Shown here one piece after another: positions 8,213 through 15,869 of a stretch of 64,000 nucleotides of DNA. Under the pieces are notes generated by a model that ran no database searches, was not told where the DNA came from, and saw only the letters and a list, made by a program, of their open reading frames with translations. Positions within the stretch are counted from its first letter, which is position 1. Each line of letters starts with the position of its first letter. The stretch comes from Mesorhizobium sp. (GTDB taxonomy: Bacteria; Pseudomonadota; Alphaproteobacteria; Rhizobiales; Rhizobiaceae). Position numbers and translations under genes: made by a program. The stretch is taken from assembly GCA_004020315.1 (NCBI GenBank), contig SAQG01000007.1, positions 62,001 through 126,000 of the forward strand, given 5' to 3'.

Positions 8213-8815
8213 CGCGAAAGTCGCTGCGGAATATTGGCGCTTCGGTCCGGGCCCGATTGCGTCATCGCGCACGTGAGCAAAAAGAAAAAGGTGCGATGCT
8301 GTTCAACCTCTGGTCCGAGACGCCTTATCGATCGACGGGCGATCTCGATCTTCTCGGATTTGGTGACGAAGATCCCCAGCGCTTAGCCAGCGCTTTTCGT
8401 GAGATTTGCGCCCTCGATGTTGAGGACGGGCGTCGTATTCAAGCCAAACACCATGCGAACGGAGCTAGCCCGGCCAGAGAATGAATACAGCGGCGTCCGT
8501 CTCACTGTCGGTGCGGACATTTCTGGTGCGCGTTTGCTGGTTCAGATCGACATCGGCTTCGGGGGCCCAACCTTCGACCGACGCAACACCCGTCTCCCAG
8601 CCGAGACGCCGATTGCGCTCACGTCAGAGTTTTCTGAATCCCCGACCAAACAAGCTCAATGGCGCGCCTTTCTTCAACGAACAGCTATCACGCATGCACC
8701 TGCACCGCTCCCTAAGTTGATGCTGGCAGTCACTGAGTTTGTCATGCCCCCAACGCGGGCGGCCCTGGCTAGCACAGCGTTCGATCACACATGGGAAGCT
8801 GGCCCCTGGACATAA
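8209..8815 (+). pseudogene. AbiEii-type nucleotidyltransferase toxin, degraded
   Basis: MTRKSLRNIGASVRARL is the typical AbiEii start. The segment between it and GAMLFNLWSETPYRSTGDLDLLGFG lacks about 30 residues that the family normally has before the catalytic G-S/T-D-x-D block. The frame then shifts near 8440-8480, and the continuation (EYSGVRLTVGADISGARLL, VQIDIGFGG) lies in another frame. After about 8600 little family sequence is recognisable. The toxin is therefore certainly inactive. Confidence 0.7.
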
Positions 8816-9010
8816 AAGCTGTTGGATCATCACAAATGATAGCTTCAGCTGCCGATCGCTGCAGTCCCGAACTGTAAATTCACGAGATCGTCCCTCTTCG
8901 CCCCTTCTGGTCAGTCCTATGGCAGGTTTTTCCTGAGGTGTCGGCATAGACAAGTTCAAGGGCGGTGCACGCAGCTGACCTTCAGGGAACTCGCTCTTAG
9001 GCGAGCGGAA

Positions 9011-10033
9011 CTACGGCTTAGTCCTGATCCCACCCCCGCTGGCCGCGATGTGCGCTCGCAGAGGATCGTGAATCTCCAACATGGGAGGTGGGGCATTTCG
9101 TCCACCTCTGGTCACTGACGCCATAATTTCGGCAGGGGCGGCGCGATCAAGGATGCTGCGGCCAAGGTTACGCCTTTTGAAAGCCTGCATAATCGAGAGG
9201 AACGGCAGTTTCAGGTCGCGCGGCCGGCAGCACTCGCCGTAGCGCCGACCTGATCCGCAGCTGCAAAGTTCAGCCTCCTTGAACTGGAGTAGCCGATAGT
9301 AAGGGTCAGATTGCCCTAGATCATCCGGCATCGCATGCTGGCGTCCTGGCCACCGATCAAACACCACCAAGTGCAGGTGACGGAGCGCCCACACGCTGTA
9401 GAGGTCCAGCAAGGTGCACAAGTCGCCGCCCGGCGACCAAGCTTTGTCGAGCTCCGCGTGATAAGCGCACACCGAGCCATCAGGGAAATTGGTGTGCCGC
9501 GGGCCGATCCATTCGACCTGCCCATCTTGCTCCCAGAACGCCCATCCGCGCGGCTCCACCGCTGGTGTGTCTGGCAAGGCGATAAGACATATGGCTTCCC
9601 GCGCTAGGCCATCTATGACGCGGCTGCGAGCGAGAAGCCATACTCCGTGGTCATCAGGGAGGAGAGTTGCGCCGGGGTATGCCCGTTGCACATCCTCTAG
9701 CTGCCGGGCGTAGCTGCCGGCGAGGCCGACGACCCGTGATCCGGCACGGGGCGGCCGTGATCGACCGGGCGACCCTTGCCGTCGGGTGGACCCTTGCCAT
9801 GCCCGGGCTGCGGGTCCTCGCGCTCTTTGTTGCTGCTCATCACTTTTCTCCTGGACAGGTGCTAAGGTGGGCTGCGGATCGAGAATCACAATGCCCCGAT
9901 CCCTCACCCTCACGGGCTGGCGCGCGTCCAAACCGTCGCCAATCCGTTGCAACTCAGCCCGCGCATCGCCGCTCAACAACACTTCCATTTTGACTGTCGA
10001 TGTGCGAATCTGTGTCACCAGCACAGGATGCAT
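9011..10033 (-). CDS. Predicted ubiquitin-E2-like (UBC fold) protein with C-terminal SEC-C motif
   Basis: From about residue 110 the protein reads like a UBC/E2 core. RAYPGATLLPDDHGVWLLAR and the following strands form a meander. Then come a GWAFWEQ turn, RHTNFPDGSVCAYH (compare HPN...G.iCl in E2 enzymes, putative catalytic Cys in GSVC), KAWSPGGDLCTLLDLYSVW and a helix. A SEC-C metal-binding motif follows (CSCGSGRRYGECCRP). SEC-C binds zinc in SecA. The first 100 residues are Arg/Gln-rich, and another frame looks better between 9697 and 9840, so the true start or a frameshift is unresolved. It is divergent from the HTH-ImmA gene. The E2 assignment is inference from the motif pattern. Confidence 0.55.
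   Translation of the reverse strand: MHPVLVTQIRTSTVKMEVLLSGDARAELQRIGDGLDARQPVRVRDRGIVILDPQPTLAPVQEKSDEQQQRARGPAARAWQGSTRRQGSPGRSRPPRAGSRVVGLAGSYARQLEDVQRAYPGATLLPDDHGVWLLARSRVIDGLAREAICLIALPDTPAVEPRGWAFWEQDGQVEWIGPRHTNFPDGSVCAYHAELDKAWSPGGDLCTLLDLYSVWALRHLHLVVFDRWPGRQHAMPDDLGQSDPYYRLLQFKEAELCSCGSGRRYGECCRPRDLKLPFLSIMQAFKRRNLGRSILDRAAPAEIMASVTRGGRNAPPPMLEIHDPLRAHIAASGGGIRTKP
9697..9840 (-). CDS. Small Gly/His/Pro-rich ORF overlapping the E2-like gene
   Basis: A 47-residue frame starts at ATG 9840 with AGGAG 8-12 nt upstream, begins MSSNKEREDPQPGHGKG and ends ATPGS at TAG. Its composition (PGHGKGPPDGKGRPVDHGRP) looks more protein-like than the Arg-rich reading of the larger frame. Either it is the real N-terminus of the E2-like protein joined by a frameshift, or a short separate gene. 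Prokaryotic ubiquitin-like operons often begin with a small protein of similar make-up, but no ubiquitin fold is visible here. Confidence 0.35.
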   Translation of the reverse strand: MSSNKEREDPQPGHGKGPPDGKGRPVDHGRPVPDHGSSASPAATPGS

Positions 10034-10080
10034 TCTGGGAGGGACGTGTCAACGCGTGCTGATCGCACAATTGGGTGAAA

Positions 10081-11016
10081 ATGAACGAATTTGAGGAAAA
10101 GCTCGTCAGGGCAGTCCGCGAGAAGCGAGAACGTGAAGGCCTCAGTATAAGAGCGCTGTCGGCAATCGTGGGGATCAGCTTTTCCACGCTGGCCCGAATC
10201 GAGCGGGGCGAAGGATCGCCCGACAACAACTCCAAGATAAGGCTGCTCGAGTGGCTCGGCCCGGATGCCGATCAACACGAGCTTGGCTTTGATCGGGTGG
10301 CATTCGTCCACTTCCGCGCCGGGAAGAACGCGTCCTCCGGGACAGTGCAAACCCTGCTGCGGGCCGCCGTGTGTGTTCGGCGGCACTATGCCGAGGGTGA
10401 CACATCAGAGCCGAGCAACGCCCCGACAGATGCTGACGTTATCCCTATGTCCAAGGAAGAACTGGAGCAGACGGCTGAAGCTTTCCGAAAGGACCTGGGA
10501 TTGAAAAAGAACGATCCATTGGACCCGTTTTTTTTGGTTGTTGATTCGGTCACAGTAGAGCGCCTAGGACATTCATCCTGCGTCGATGAGAAGACAAAGA
10601 ACACGCTTGCAGGACCATCCCGTAACGAGTGGTCGGCAATGAGCGTTCCCTTGAACGCTGATCAGGATAGCTGGGTCGTGTTCCTAAACGACTACCATAC
10701 CGTTGAGAGACAAAGAGTAACGCTGCTTGAAGAGTATTGGCACATTCTTTCCGGGCATAAGCTAACTAAGATAGCGAAGATTGCCGGCTCCTTCGGTCGT
10801 ACTTATGACAGTGCCGAAGAACACGACGCTTATTTCCTAGCGTCGGCGACTTTGCTTCCACGAGATGCGATCAAGCGCATGGTCTCGGACGGCAAGAGTG
10901 CTGCTGAGATCGCGTCCTTCTTCGGGACCTCACCAGAACTTGTCGAATATCGAATAAAGCGCCTCGGAATTTGGCGCGATCATATTGGAAAGAAGGTAAG
11001 CCTCGCCAAGCCATAA
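10081..11016 (+). CDS. HTH-Xre plus ImmA/IrrE-like (DUF955) protein
   Basis: A 311-residue protein. An N-terminal Xre HTH (LSIRALSAIVGISFSTLARIERGEG) is followed by a linker and an ImmA/IrrE peptidase-like domain. The zincin helix is LLEEYWHILSGHK, which has E where the first His of HExxH is expected but keeps the second His. The C-terminal GKSAAEIASFFGTSPELVEYRIKRLGI is a second HTH-like segment typical of the family. ImmA proteins cleave repressors of mobile elements, and HTH-ImmA fusions are common regulators on islands. The divergent E2-like gene suggests shared control. A GTG six bases upstream is an alternative start. Confidence 0.75.
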   Translation: MNEFEEKLVRAVREKREREGLSIRALSAIVGISFSTLARIERGEGSPDNNSKIRLLEWLGPDADQHELGFDRVAFVHFRAGKNASSGTVQTLLRAAVCVRRHYAEGDTSEPSNAPTDADVIPMSKEELEQTAEAFRKDLGLKKNDPLDPFFLVVDSVTVERLGHSSCVDEKTKNTLAGPSRNEWSAMSVPLNADQDSWVVFLNDYHTVERQRVTLLEEYWHILSGHKLTKIAKIAGSFGRTYDSAEEHDAYFLASATLLPRDAIKRMVSDGKSAAEIASFFGTSPELVEYRIKRLGIWRDHIGKKVSLAKP

Positions 11017-11062
11017 CAATAATGCCCCTAGGACTGTTTTTGAGGATCTGGTAGTTTGGCGG

Positions 11063-11100
11063 CCGGAACTGCGGCCTTACAGACAAACCCGCAGTTCCGG
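11063..11100. repeat. 12-bp perfect inverted repeat
   Basis: CCGGAACTGCGG (11063-11074) and CCGCAGTTCCGG (11089-11100) are separated by 14 nt, just after the HTH-ImmA gene and before the convergent integrase stop. No T-run follows. It is a probable mRNA end or terminator-like hairpin for converging transcripts. Confidence 0.6.
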
Positions 11101-11200
11101 CGGCAGGCGACCGTTAGGCGACCGTCGCCAGCATTGACAGCGAACTTTCAGTTTTCGCCGATTCCTGCCCGAAGAGCGGACCGTCGGCTCTCATCCCAGA

Positions 11201-12454
11201 TCAAGACGTTGGGTACATCGCTGCCAGGCGTCCGGAAGCGGCGCGTCCTGCACCACGAATGCTATGACGATGTTCATGATGCGGCAGCTTCAGCTCGTCC
11301 AAATGGTCAGCCCACCACTGCATCATTCTCACGCGTTCATCCCAATGTTCGCCGCGGGCATAAGCTCGCCTGACATTGTTGCCTTCCACGTGCGCAAGTT
11401 GACGTTCGACAGCATCGGGATGCCACTTACCGCTTTCGTTGAGCAAGCTCGACGCAGTCGCCCGAAAACCATGCGCCGTGGCCTCGTTCTTGCGATAGCC
11501 AAGCCGGCGCAAAGCGGCATTAAGGGTGTTGTCGGAAATCGGGCGCGTGGTCGTGCGGACACTGGGGAACAGAAGCATCCCGTCTCCATATACCTCGCGC
11601 AGCCGCTTCAGGAGGTTGAGCGCCTGGGTCGACAAAGGAACACTATGCGGTCGCCGCATTTTTGCTCGAGCGGCAGGAATCGTCCAGACTGCTTTGTCGA
11701 AGTCGAATTCGGGCCATTCAGCGGCGCGCAGCTCTCCGGGGCGGGGAAACAGGAGCGCCATCAAATTCAGTGCGATTTGGGTGCCTGGCTGCCCATCGTA
11801 CGAATCAATCGAGCGCAAAAGAGCACCGAACTCCTTCGGGTCGGTAATTGCAGCTCGCGGTGTTACCGTTGGCCTAACAAGAGCGTCCCTGAGCGCCAAG
11901 GTGGGATCAGCATTGGCGCGAGCGGTGGCAATCGCGTAACGAAATATACTTCCGATTGTTGATCGAAGCCGACGGGCCGATTCGTGTCGACCACGAACTT
12001 CCACTTCCCGCAACACATTGAGAACGGACGGCGCATCAATCGCCCTTATCGACTGGTCGCCCAAAGTCGGATAGGCGAAAGAGAGCAACCACTTGTTCTT
12101 AGTGATCGTCCTTTCCGCACGGCCCTCCTTTTCTAGTTTAGCGATGAATTCGTCTGCAATGACGCGGAAGCTATCGCGCGTGTCAGCATTCCGCTCCTGC
12201 TTCTCACGTGCGGGGTCTATTCCCTTCATCAGCAGCCGCTTTGCCTCATCTCGTGCCTGTCGAGCCTCCGCCAGGGACAGAAGCGGATAGCTTCCCAGTG
12301 CCAGGAGCTTCTGTTTGCCATCGAAGCGATAGGCAAGGCGCCACAGGCGTGAGCCGGTCGGTTGTACCCATAGCTGGAGACCGCCTCCATCGGAGATTTT
12401 CCGAAGTTTAGGCCCTGGGCGGGCATTTCGACATTTCACGTCAGAGAGTGTCAT
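11201..12454 (-). CDS. P4-type tyrosine integrase (DUF4102 N-terminus)
   Basis: A 417-residue integrase. The N-terminal DUF4102 arm-binding domain (KISDGGGLQLWVQPTGSRLW, KLLALGSYPLLSLAEAR) is diagnostic of P4-like integrases. The catalytic domain contains LFPRPGELRAAEW (first Arg), AHGFRATASSLLNE (H-x-x-R region) and a C-terminal VERQLAHVEGNNVRRAYARG that supplies the second His and Tyr. I start it at MTLSDVKCRNARPGPK; the upstream extension to 12550 lacks family sequence. Its start lies about 210 bp left of the 48-bp tRNA-Phe repeat, so it probably belongs to a second element inserted in tandem at that site. Confidence 0.9.
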   Translation of the reverse strand: MTLSDVKCRNARPGPKLRKISDGGGLQLWVQPTGSRLWRLAYRFDGKQKLLALGSYPLLSLAEARQARDEAKRLLMKGIDPAREKQERNADTRDSFRVIADEFIAKLEKEGRAERTITKNKWLLSFAYPTLGDQSIRAIDAPSVLNVLREVEVRGRHESARRLRSTIGSIFRYAIATARANADPTLALRDALVRPTVTPRAAITDPKEFGALLRSIDSYDGQPGTQIALNLMALLFPRPGELRAAEWPEFDFDKAVWTIPAARAKMRRPHSVPLSTQALNLLKRLREVYGDGMLLFPSVRTTTRPISDNTLNAALRRLGYRKNEATAHGFRATASSLLNESGKWHPDAVERQLAHVEGNNVRRAYARGEHWDERVRMMQWWADHLDELKLPHHEHRHSIRGAGRAASGRLAAMYPTS

Positions 12455-12666
12455 TGTCCAATGCTTTTTGCTGGTGAGTGATACCAACAGGGTAGACGGA
12501 TACCAACGAAGAAACCAACAGCTCGAAGCCGTTGGACCAAATGCGATCACCTGCTTCGGAATACGCCAAAGCGCGATGAGGCCGTCAAAAAAGCGCCTAT
12601 TTTCAAAAGTTTACGCGAACAGCAGCGTGGAAGGCTTGGCGGAAGGGAGTGTAGGGAGAAGGGGGA

Positions 12667-12714
12667 ATGGTGCCCAGAGGCGGATTCGAACCACCGACAC
12701 GCGGATTTTCAGTC
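12667..12714. other. attL: 48-bp copy of the tRNA-Phe 3' end
   Basis: Positions 12667-12714 are identical to 26318-26365, which is the 3' part of tRNA-Phe(GAA) from the CCA through the anticodon region. Bases on both sides differ, so the repeat is exactly 48 bp. It marks the left border of a 13.65-kb integrated element whose integrase lies beside the intact tRNA at the right border. Confidence 0.95.
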
Positions 12715-12796
12715 AAACGTTGAGCGGCCAAAGTCAAGGGCTTACAGCGAAAGTTCCGTCAAACCCGCCGCCGAATATCAACAACTTAGCTCCGAT

Positions 12797-13348
12797 TTGT
12801 CAAACTCGGAAGATCCCGCGCCGACGGCCGACGAACTCGCTGGCATGGCATGGTGGAACGCGCTGGACGAAGACGGCCGGCGCCACTGGATGCAGCAGGC
12901 CGGCAATACTGGGCGCGCTGCCGACGCGTGGAAAGCCTATAAGCGCGCCTTGAATACCGTCCGCGCTACGGACGGTATTAGAACCATCTCGGAAAACTGG
13001 TCAGATCTGGCGTCGAAAGCCCAAGTTGTCGACGCTGCCAGTCGGTTGTTTGGGGCCAGAACTGCGCGCCAGCTGTGGCAGGATCTCGGGCTTCCTCCAG
13101 TCGGCAAATCCCCCGGAACCCCCGATTTAAGATTGCTGCAGCATGTCGCCGCATTCGTCGAGGCGCGCCTAGTGCCAGATAGTCGGGTCGGTGTTGCCGC
13201 GCGGCAGCTTCACAGAGCCTACACCAATTGGGCGGTCGAGACAGGCGCCCCGGATCTTACCCTGACGCGCTTTGGTCTGTTGATGCAGCAGACCGGTATC
13301 CGGCGCGTCGCCGGTCGCACGGTCACCTATGAGGCGCGGTTCAAATGA
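12797..13348 (+). CDS. Unrecognised element protein; C-terminus resembles a primase-associated winged helix
   Basis: Roughly 183 residues from a TTG at 12797; the frame stays open upstream to the att site, so the start is uncertain. The N-terminal part (AGMAWWNALDEDGRRHWMQQ) is a conserved-looking helical motif. The C-terminal 60 residues (RLVPDSRVGVAARQLHRAYT, TLTRFGLLMQQTGIRR) resemble the winged helix that follows the helicase domain in P4/D5-type primases, but no primase or helicase domain is present. It is the first gene inside the left border and precedes the iteron array, so a role in replication control is possible. Confidence 0.5.
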   Translation: MSNSEDPAPTADELAGMAWWNALDEDGRRHWMQQAGNTGRAADAWKAYKRALNTVRATDGIRTISENWSDLASKAQVVDAASRLFGARTARQLWQDLGLPPVGKSPGTPDLRLLQHVAAFVEARLVPDSRVGVAARQLHRAYTNWAVETGAPDLTLTRFGLLMQQTGIRRVAGRTVTYEARFK

Positions 13349-13427
13349 CCAAAACCCCGTACCCCCGCTTTAGGTCAGCGCCCTGCCGAAAAGTGGCGCT
13401 TTCGTTGTTTTCATTAGCTTTTCCGGC

Positions 13428-13657
13428 GCGACACTTGCACCAGTTTGCGATACTTCGCGACACTTCATACAGCGAGGAAATGGAAGCAAAATCAAATAGT
13501 TGCGACACTTAGCGATACTTTTAGGCGTCCCTATACACGAGAGAAAAAAGAAATCGCCGAACATTTTTATAGCTATAGGTGAGAAAAAGTGTCGCAAGTA
13601 TCGAACCCATTGATATTCCATAATAAACTATCGCTATAAGTATCGCTAAAGTATCGC
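13428..13657. repeat. Symmetric iteron array: candidate replication origin or operator
   Basis: Exact GCGAYACTT occurs in the plus sense at 13428, 13447, 13457, 13502 and 13512, and in the minus sense at 13587, 13638 and 13649, with an imperfect copy at 13596. Pairs are spaced 9-11 bp, one helical turn. The left pairs mirror the right pairs about position 13553, with CCTATA at 13530 and TATAGG at 13574 also mirrored. The centre is A/T-rich. The layout is like an iteron origin or a large repressor-controlled dyad. The next gene (13661) encodes an HTH protein that could bind it. Confidence 0.8.
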
Positions 13658-13660
13658 TAA

Positions 13661-14125
13661 GTGGTGAAGCAAGGGAAGATGGATAAGGGTCGTCAATCTG
13701 AGCCTGGTTCAGCCCGAGCTGCTAGGACGGGGAAGCTGAGGAAGTCACTTTGGCGTTGGGCTCCGAACTTTGCGGAGCGTCCGGAGATGATCCGCAATTT
13801 GCCTCTTAGCTTGCAGGCTGAGGCGGCGCGCCTGTTGGTGGCAGAACGGGGCTGGAGCGTGGATGCTGTTGCTTCCAGTGTTGGCCTGTCAGCAAAGCAG
13901 GTGCGGCATCTGATGAAGTATCTGCCGCCCGATCTGCGCGGCCTTCGCGATCCGGCTGAGGCTGGCCCCACCCCCGCTGTAGGGACCGTATCAGCGTCTC
14001 CGAGCCATACGGGCCCGGGGGAGCCCGGGATTTTTCTAGTAGGCGCGTCGGAAAGCGGTACACGGATGCACACGTGCACGCCATCCGGCACGCACGCTTC
14101 CGGAAAGCGGAGAGCGCGGCCTTGA
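13661..14125 (+). CDS. HTH-containing element protein, candidate iteron-binding protein
   Basis: A 154-residue basic protein starting at GTG 13661 (next codon also GTG), four bases after the last iteron. A predicted helix-turn-helix spans about residues 60-90 (AERGWSVDAVASSVGLSAKQ, VRHLMKYLPPDLRGL). The C-terminal third is Pro/Gly/Ser-rich and looks disordered. The position suggests it binds the iterons, either to start replication or to control its own promoter. No named family is recognised. Its end overlaps the next gene by about 50 bp. Confidence 0.55.
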   Translation: MVKQGKMDKGRQSEPGSARAARTGKLRKSLWRWAPNFAERPEMIRNLPLSLQAEAARLLVAERGWSVDAVASSVGLSAKQVRHLMKYLPPDLRGLRDPAEAGPTPAVGTVSASPSHTGPGEPGIFLVGASESGTRMHTCTPSGTHASGKRRARP

Positions 14126-14568
14126 GCGTGGTGGATCGGCGACTTACCGCATTGACGAAGCTGGCCGATCTGGCTGCCGCGTCCGACGACGAGGGTGTTC
14201 GCGAATTGGCCCAAGCGATCAACGAGGTTTGCTCGGGCGCGGAAAAATCACTTGATCGTCGCCTGGGAATTCGCCGGCGAGGCGGGGTCTCGCTAGCGCG
14301 CCGCACCATTCTCGGCCAGCGCGACCTGCTGCTCCAAACGCTTTGGCGTAACTCGCCCACATGGTCAGATTTGGCGCCGTCGGCCGCGGCGCGGGTTATG
14401 GTTCAAGTTGCATCGCGCTACCAAACGAACCGGTGGCCACGCGAGCGCCATTTCATCGCCGCTCCGGTCGTGGAGCCAGATGCGACCTGGTGGAAAATCC
14501 TGAATCTCGGCCTGCCGATCCCCGATGCCAAGCGTCTCCAGCAGATACTCCGGCAGGAAACCCAATAG
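14074..14568 (+). CDS. Unrecognised helical element protein
   Basis: Up to 164 residues from GTG 14074. A TTG at 14122 (LSVVDRRLTALTKLADLAAA) is an alternative start that would reduce the overlap with the previous gene to about four bases. It is helix-rich with no signal peptide and no membrane segment. The end (ATWWKILNLGLPIPDAKRLQ) is distinctive, but I do not recognise the family. It is co-directional and overlapping with its neighbours, consistent with one operon. Confidence 0.55.
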   Translation: MHAIRHARFRKAESAALSVVDRRLTALTKLADLAAASDDEGVRELAQAINEVCSGAEKSLDRRLGIRRRGGVSLARRTILGQRDLLLQTLWRNSPTWSDLAPSAAARVMVQVASRYQTNRWPRERHFIAAPVVEPDATWWKILNLGLPIPDAKRLQQILRQETQ

Positions 14569-14641
14569 GCCGTTTGAATTTCCGGGCCGGGCTCGGATGC
14601 TTGGAACGGTGAAAATCTTACCCTCCAGAGGAGTTCGGAAA

Positions 14642-14911
14642 ATGTCCCAACTGATCGATACCGTCGCCCTGAAGACCATCCACCTGTGCGCCAAACCTGG
14701 TGAGGTCGATGCCGCCGGCAAAGTCTTGAACAAGGCCAAGATCAACATTGTGCCGGCCGGCAAGATTTTTCATTGCGACCAGGCAACGTTCGACGATCTG
14801 TCGAAGTCCGATGCGGTTCGGATCGCGACGTCGCTCGACGTTCAGATGATGGGAGCGGACAGCATGCTCCCGCCGCATGCCATCCCAGCTGACTGGGCGG
14901 CGCCGAAGTAA
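14642..14911 (+). CDS. Small element protein of unknown function
   Basis: An 89-residue protein starting MSQLIDTVALKTIHLCAKPG. AGAGGAG lies 9-15 nt upstream of ATG 14642, a strong ribosome binding site that sets the start. It has an alpha/beta pattern with KINIVPAGKIFHCDQATFDD. It sits where phages of this kind often encode small head-tail or tail-completion proteins, but nothing in the sequence shows that role. Confidence 0.6.
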   Translation: MSQLIDTVALKTIHLCAKPGEVDAAGKVLNKAKINIVPAGKIFHCDQATFDDLSKSDAVRIATSLDVQMMGADSMLPPHAIPADWAAPK

Positions 14912-14954
14912 AGCCTTTCCGAAACCCGGTGAACCAGAAGAGGCTTTATTCGAC

Positions 14955-15500
14955 ATGTTAAACGCCCAGAAAAACACCCGCAGCAGCCTCGGCTTCGTCG
15001 ACAAGGCGCGGTCCGCCGAGGAAGAGTTTAGGCAAGGCCTGGCCTCCATTCGTGCCAAGGTGGAGGATATCAGCCGGCGGCGCGACGCCGTGCTCGACGC
15101 ACCGCCGAGCGTTGAAGTGGCACTGGCGCGCGTCGATGCCTGGTGGGAAAGCTTCGTCCTCAGATCCCGCAACAAAGAGCCGGCCGCCGCTGACTTTTTG
15201 AAAGGTCCACGGACCTATTACACGCCCCCGGTCGACGAACTTTCTACACTGACGATGCACCTTGCGCCGGCGTTGCTCGATCAGCTCAAGGATCGAGTGC
15301 GCTTGCAATATGCCCGCGTGAAATCGATCACCGAAGACGACCGGAGAACCCAAGTCGAAGCATTGGAGCGCGAATTGCTCGATGCCGAGATGGCGGAAGA
15401 ATCCATCATCCGCGCCGGCAAGGCCTCCGGCTTCTTTGCACTGCGCCGTCAGGACGCCGATCGACGCGCGGTTGAAGCGGTCGACGAGGCCCTGCCCTGA
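14955..15500 (+). CDS. Coiled-coil element protein, paralogue of the 19356 gene
   Basis: A 181-residue protein starting MLNAQKNTRSSLGF at ATG 14955. Residues 20-50 and 125-160 are heptad-like (EEEFRQGLASIRAKVEDISR; QVEALERELLDAEMAEESII). The second block matches SAQLARLDAEILSAEIAEEV in the protein at 19356, and the order of helical blocks is the same, so the two are probably ancient duplicates. Its function is unknown. It precedes the tail assembly chaperone gene by 30 bp. Confidence 0.6.
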   Translation: MLNAQKNTRSSLGFVDKARSAEEEFRQGLASIRAKVEDISRRRDAVLDAPPSVEVALARVDAWWESFVLRSRNKEPAAADFLKGPRTYYTPPVDELSTLTMHLAPALLDQLKDRVRLQYARVKSITEDDRRTQVEALERELLDAEMAEESIIRAGKASGFFALRRQDADRRAVEAVDEALP

Positions 15501-15530
15501 CAAGGTTCCCAACACAAAAAGGAAAACGAA

Positions 15531-15869
15531 ATGACCGAAAAGACCGTCCCCCTCTCTCGCAGGTATGAGGCGCATGGCGTCGTTTTCGAATCTGTAAAAG
15601 TGCGCGAACCGCGGTTCAACGACCTCATGCAGCTGGGCGAACCTTATGAGATGCAGCGTGCCGCCGGCAATAACGTCGTCATCGAGAACGTCGACACGGT
15701 CGCCGCCTATGTCCGGCGTTGCGTCGTCGAGCCAGGCGTCGACGCGCTTGGCGAGCTCGGCATCCAAGACGCCAGGGCGGTTCGGGTCGCTGTGTTGGAT
15801 TTTTTTATATCTGGCGAGCCAGCAACCGCCTCGCCTGCCTCGAAGTCGGAACCCGCGCTGACGAGCTGA
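15531..15869 (+). CDS. Phage tail assembly chaperone (short form)
   Basis: A 112-residue protein resembling the Mu gp41-like tail assembly chaperones (TAC_7 type): VPLSRRYEAHGVVFESVKVR, EPRFNDLMQLGEPYEMQ, VAAYVRRCVVEPGVDALGEL. It lies just upstream of the tape measure gene, as in most long-tailed phages. Its codons 90-91 (TTT TTT, after GAT) make a slippery heptamer, and a -1 shift there gives a longer product (see 15800). AAGGAAAACGAA upstream supports the start. Confidence 0.8.
   Translation: MTEKTVPLSRRYEAHGVVFESVKVREPRFNDLMQLGEPYEMQRAAGNNVVIENVDTVAAYVRRCVVEPGVDALGELGIQDARAVRVAVLDFFISGEPATASPASKSEPALTS
15800..15835 (+). promoter_or_regulatory. Programmed -1 ribosomal frameshift signal
   Basis: The heptamer T TTT TTT occupies 15800-15806 in the phase needed for tandem -1 slippage. 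Six bases later a 6-bp stem forms (GGCGAG at 15813-15818, CTCGCC at 15830-15835). Slippery site, spacer and stem together match the known signal between the G and GT tail assembly chaperones of long-tailed phages. Confidence 0.8.

Noticed and set aside
8246..8590. GGGCCC-containing sequences as a second tRNA-Ile2 att site
   Set aside because: Matches are only about eight bases and do not extend into the T-arm.
12468..12953. 161-residue plus-strand frame across the left att site
   Set aside because: It runs through the tRNA-Phe copy and into the next gene in another frame, with no motif.
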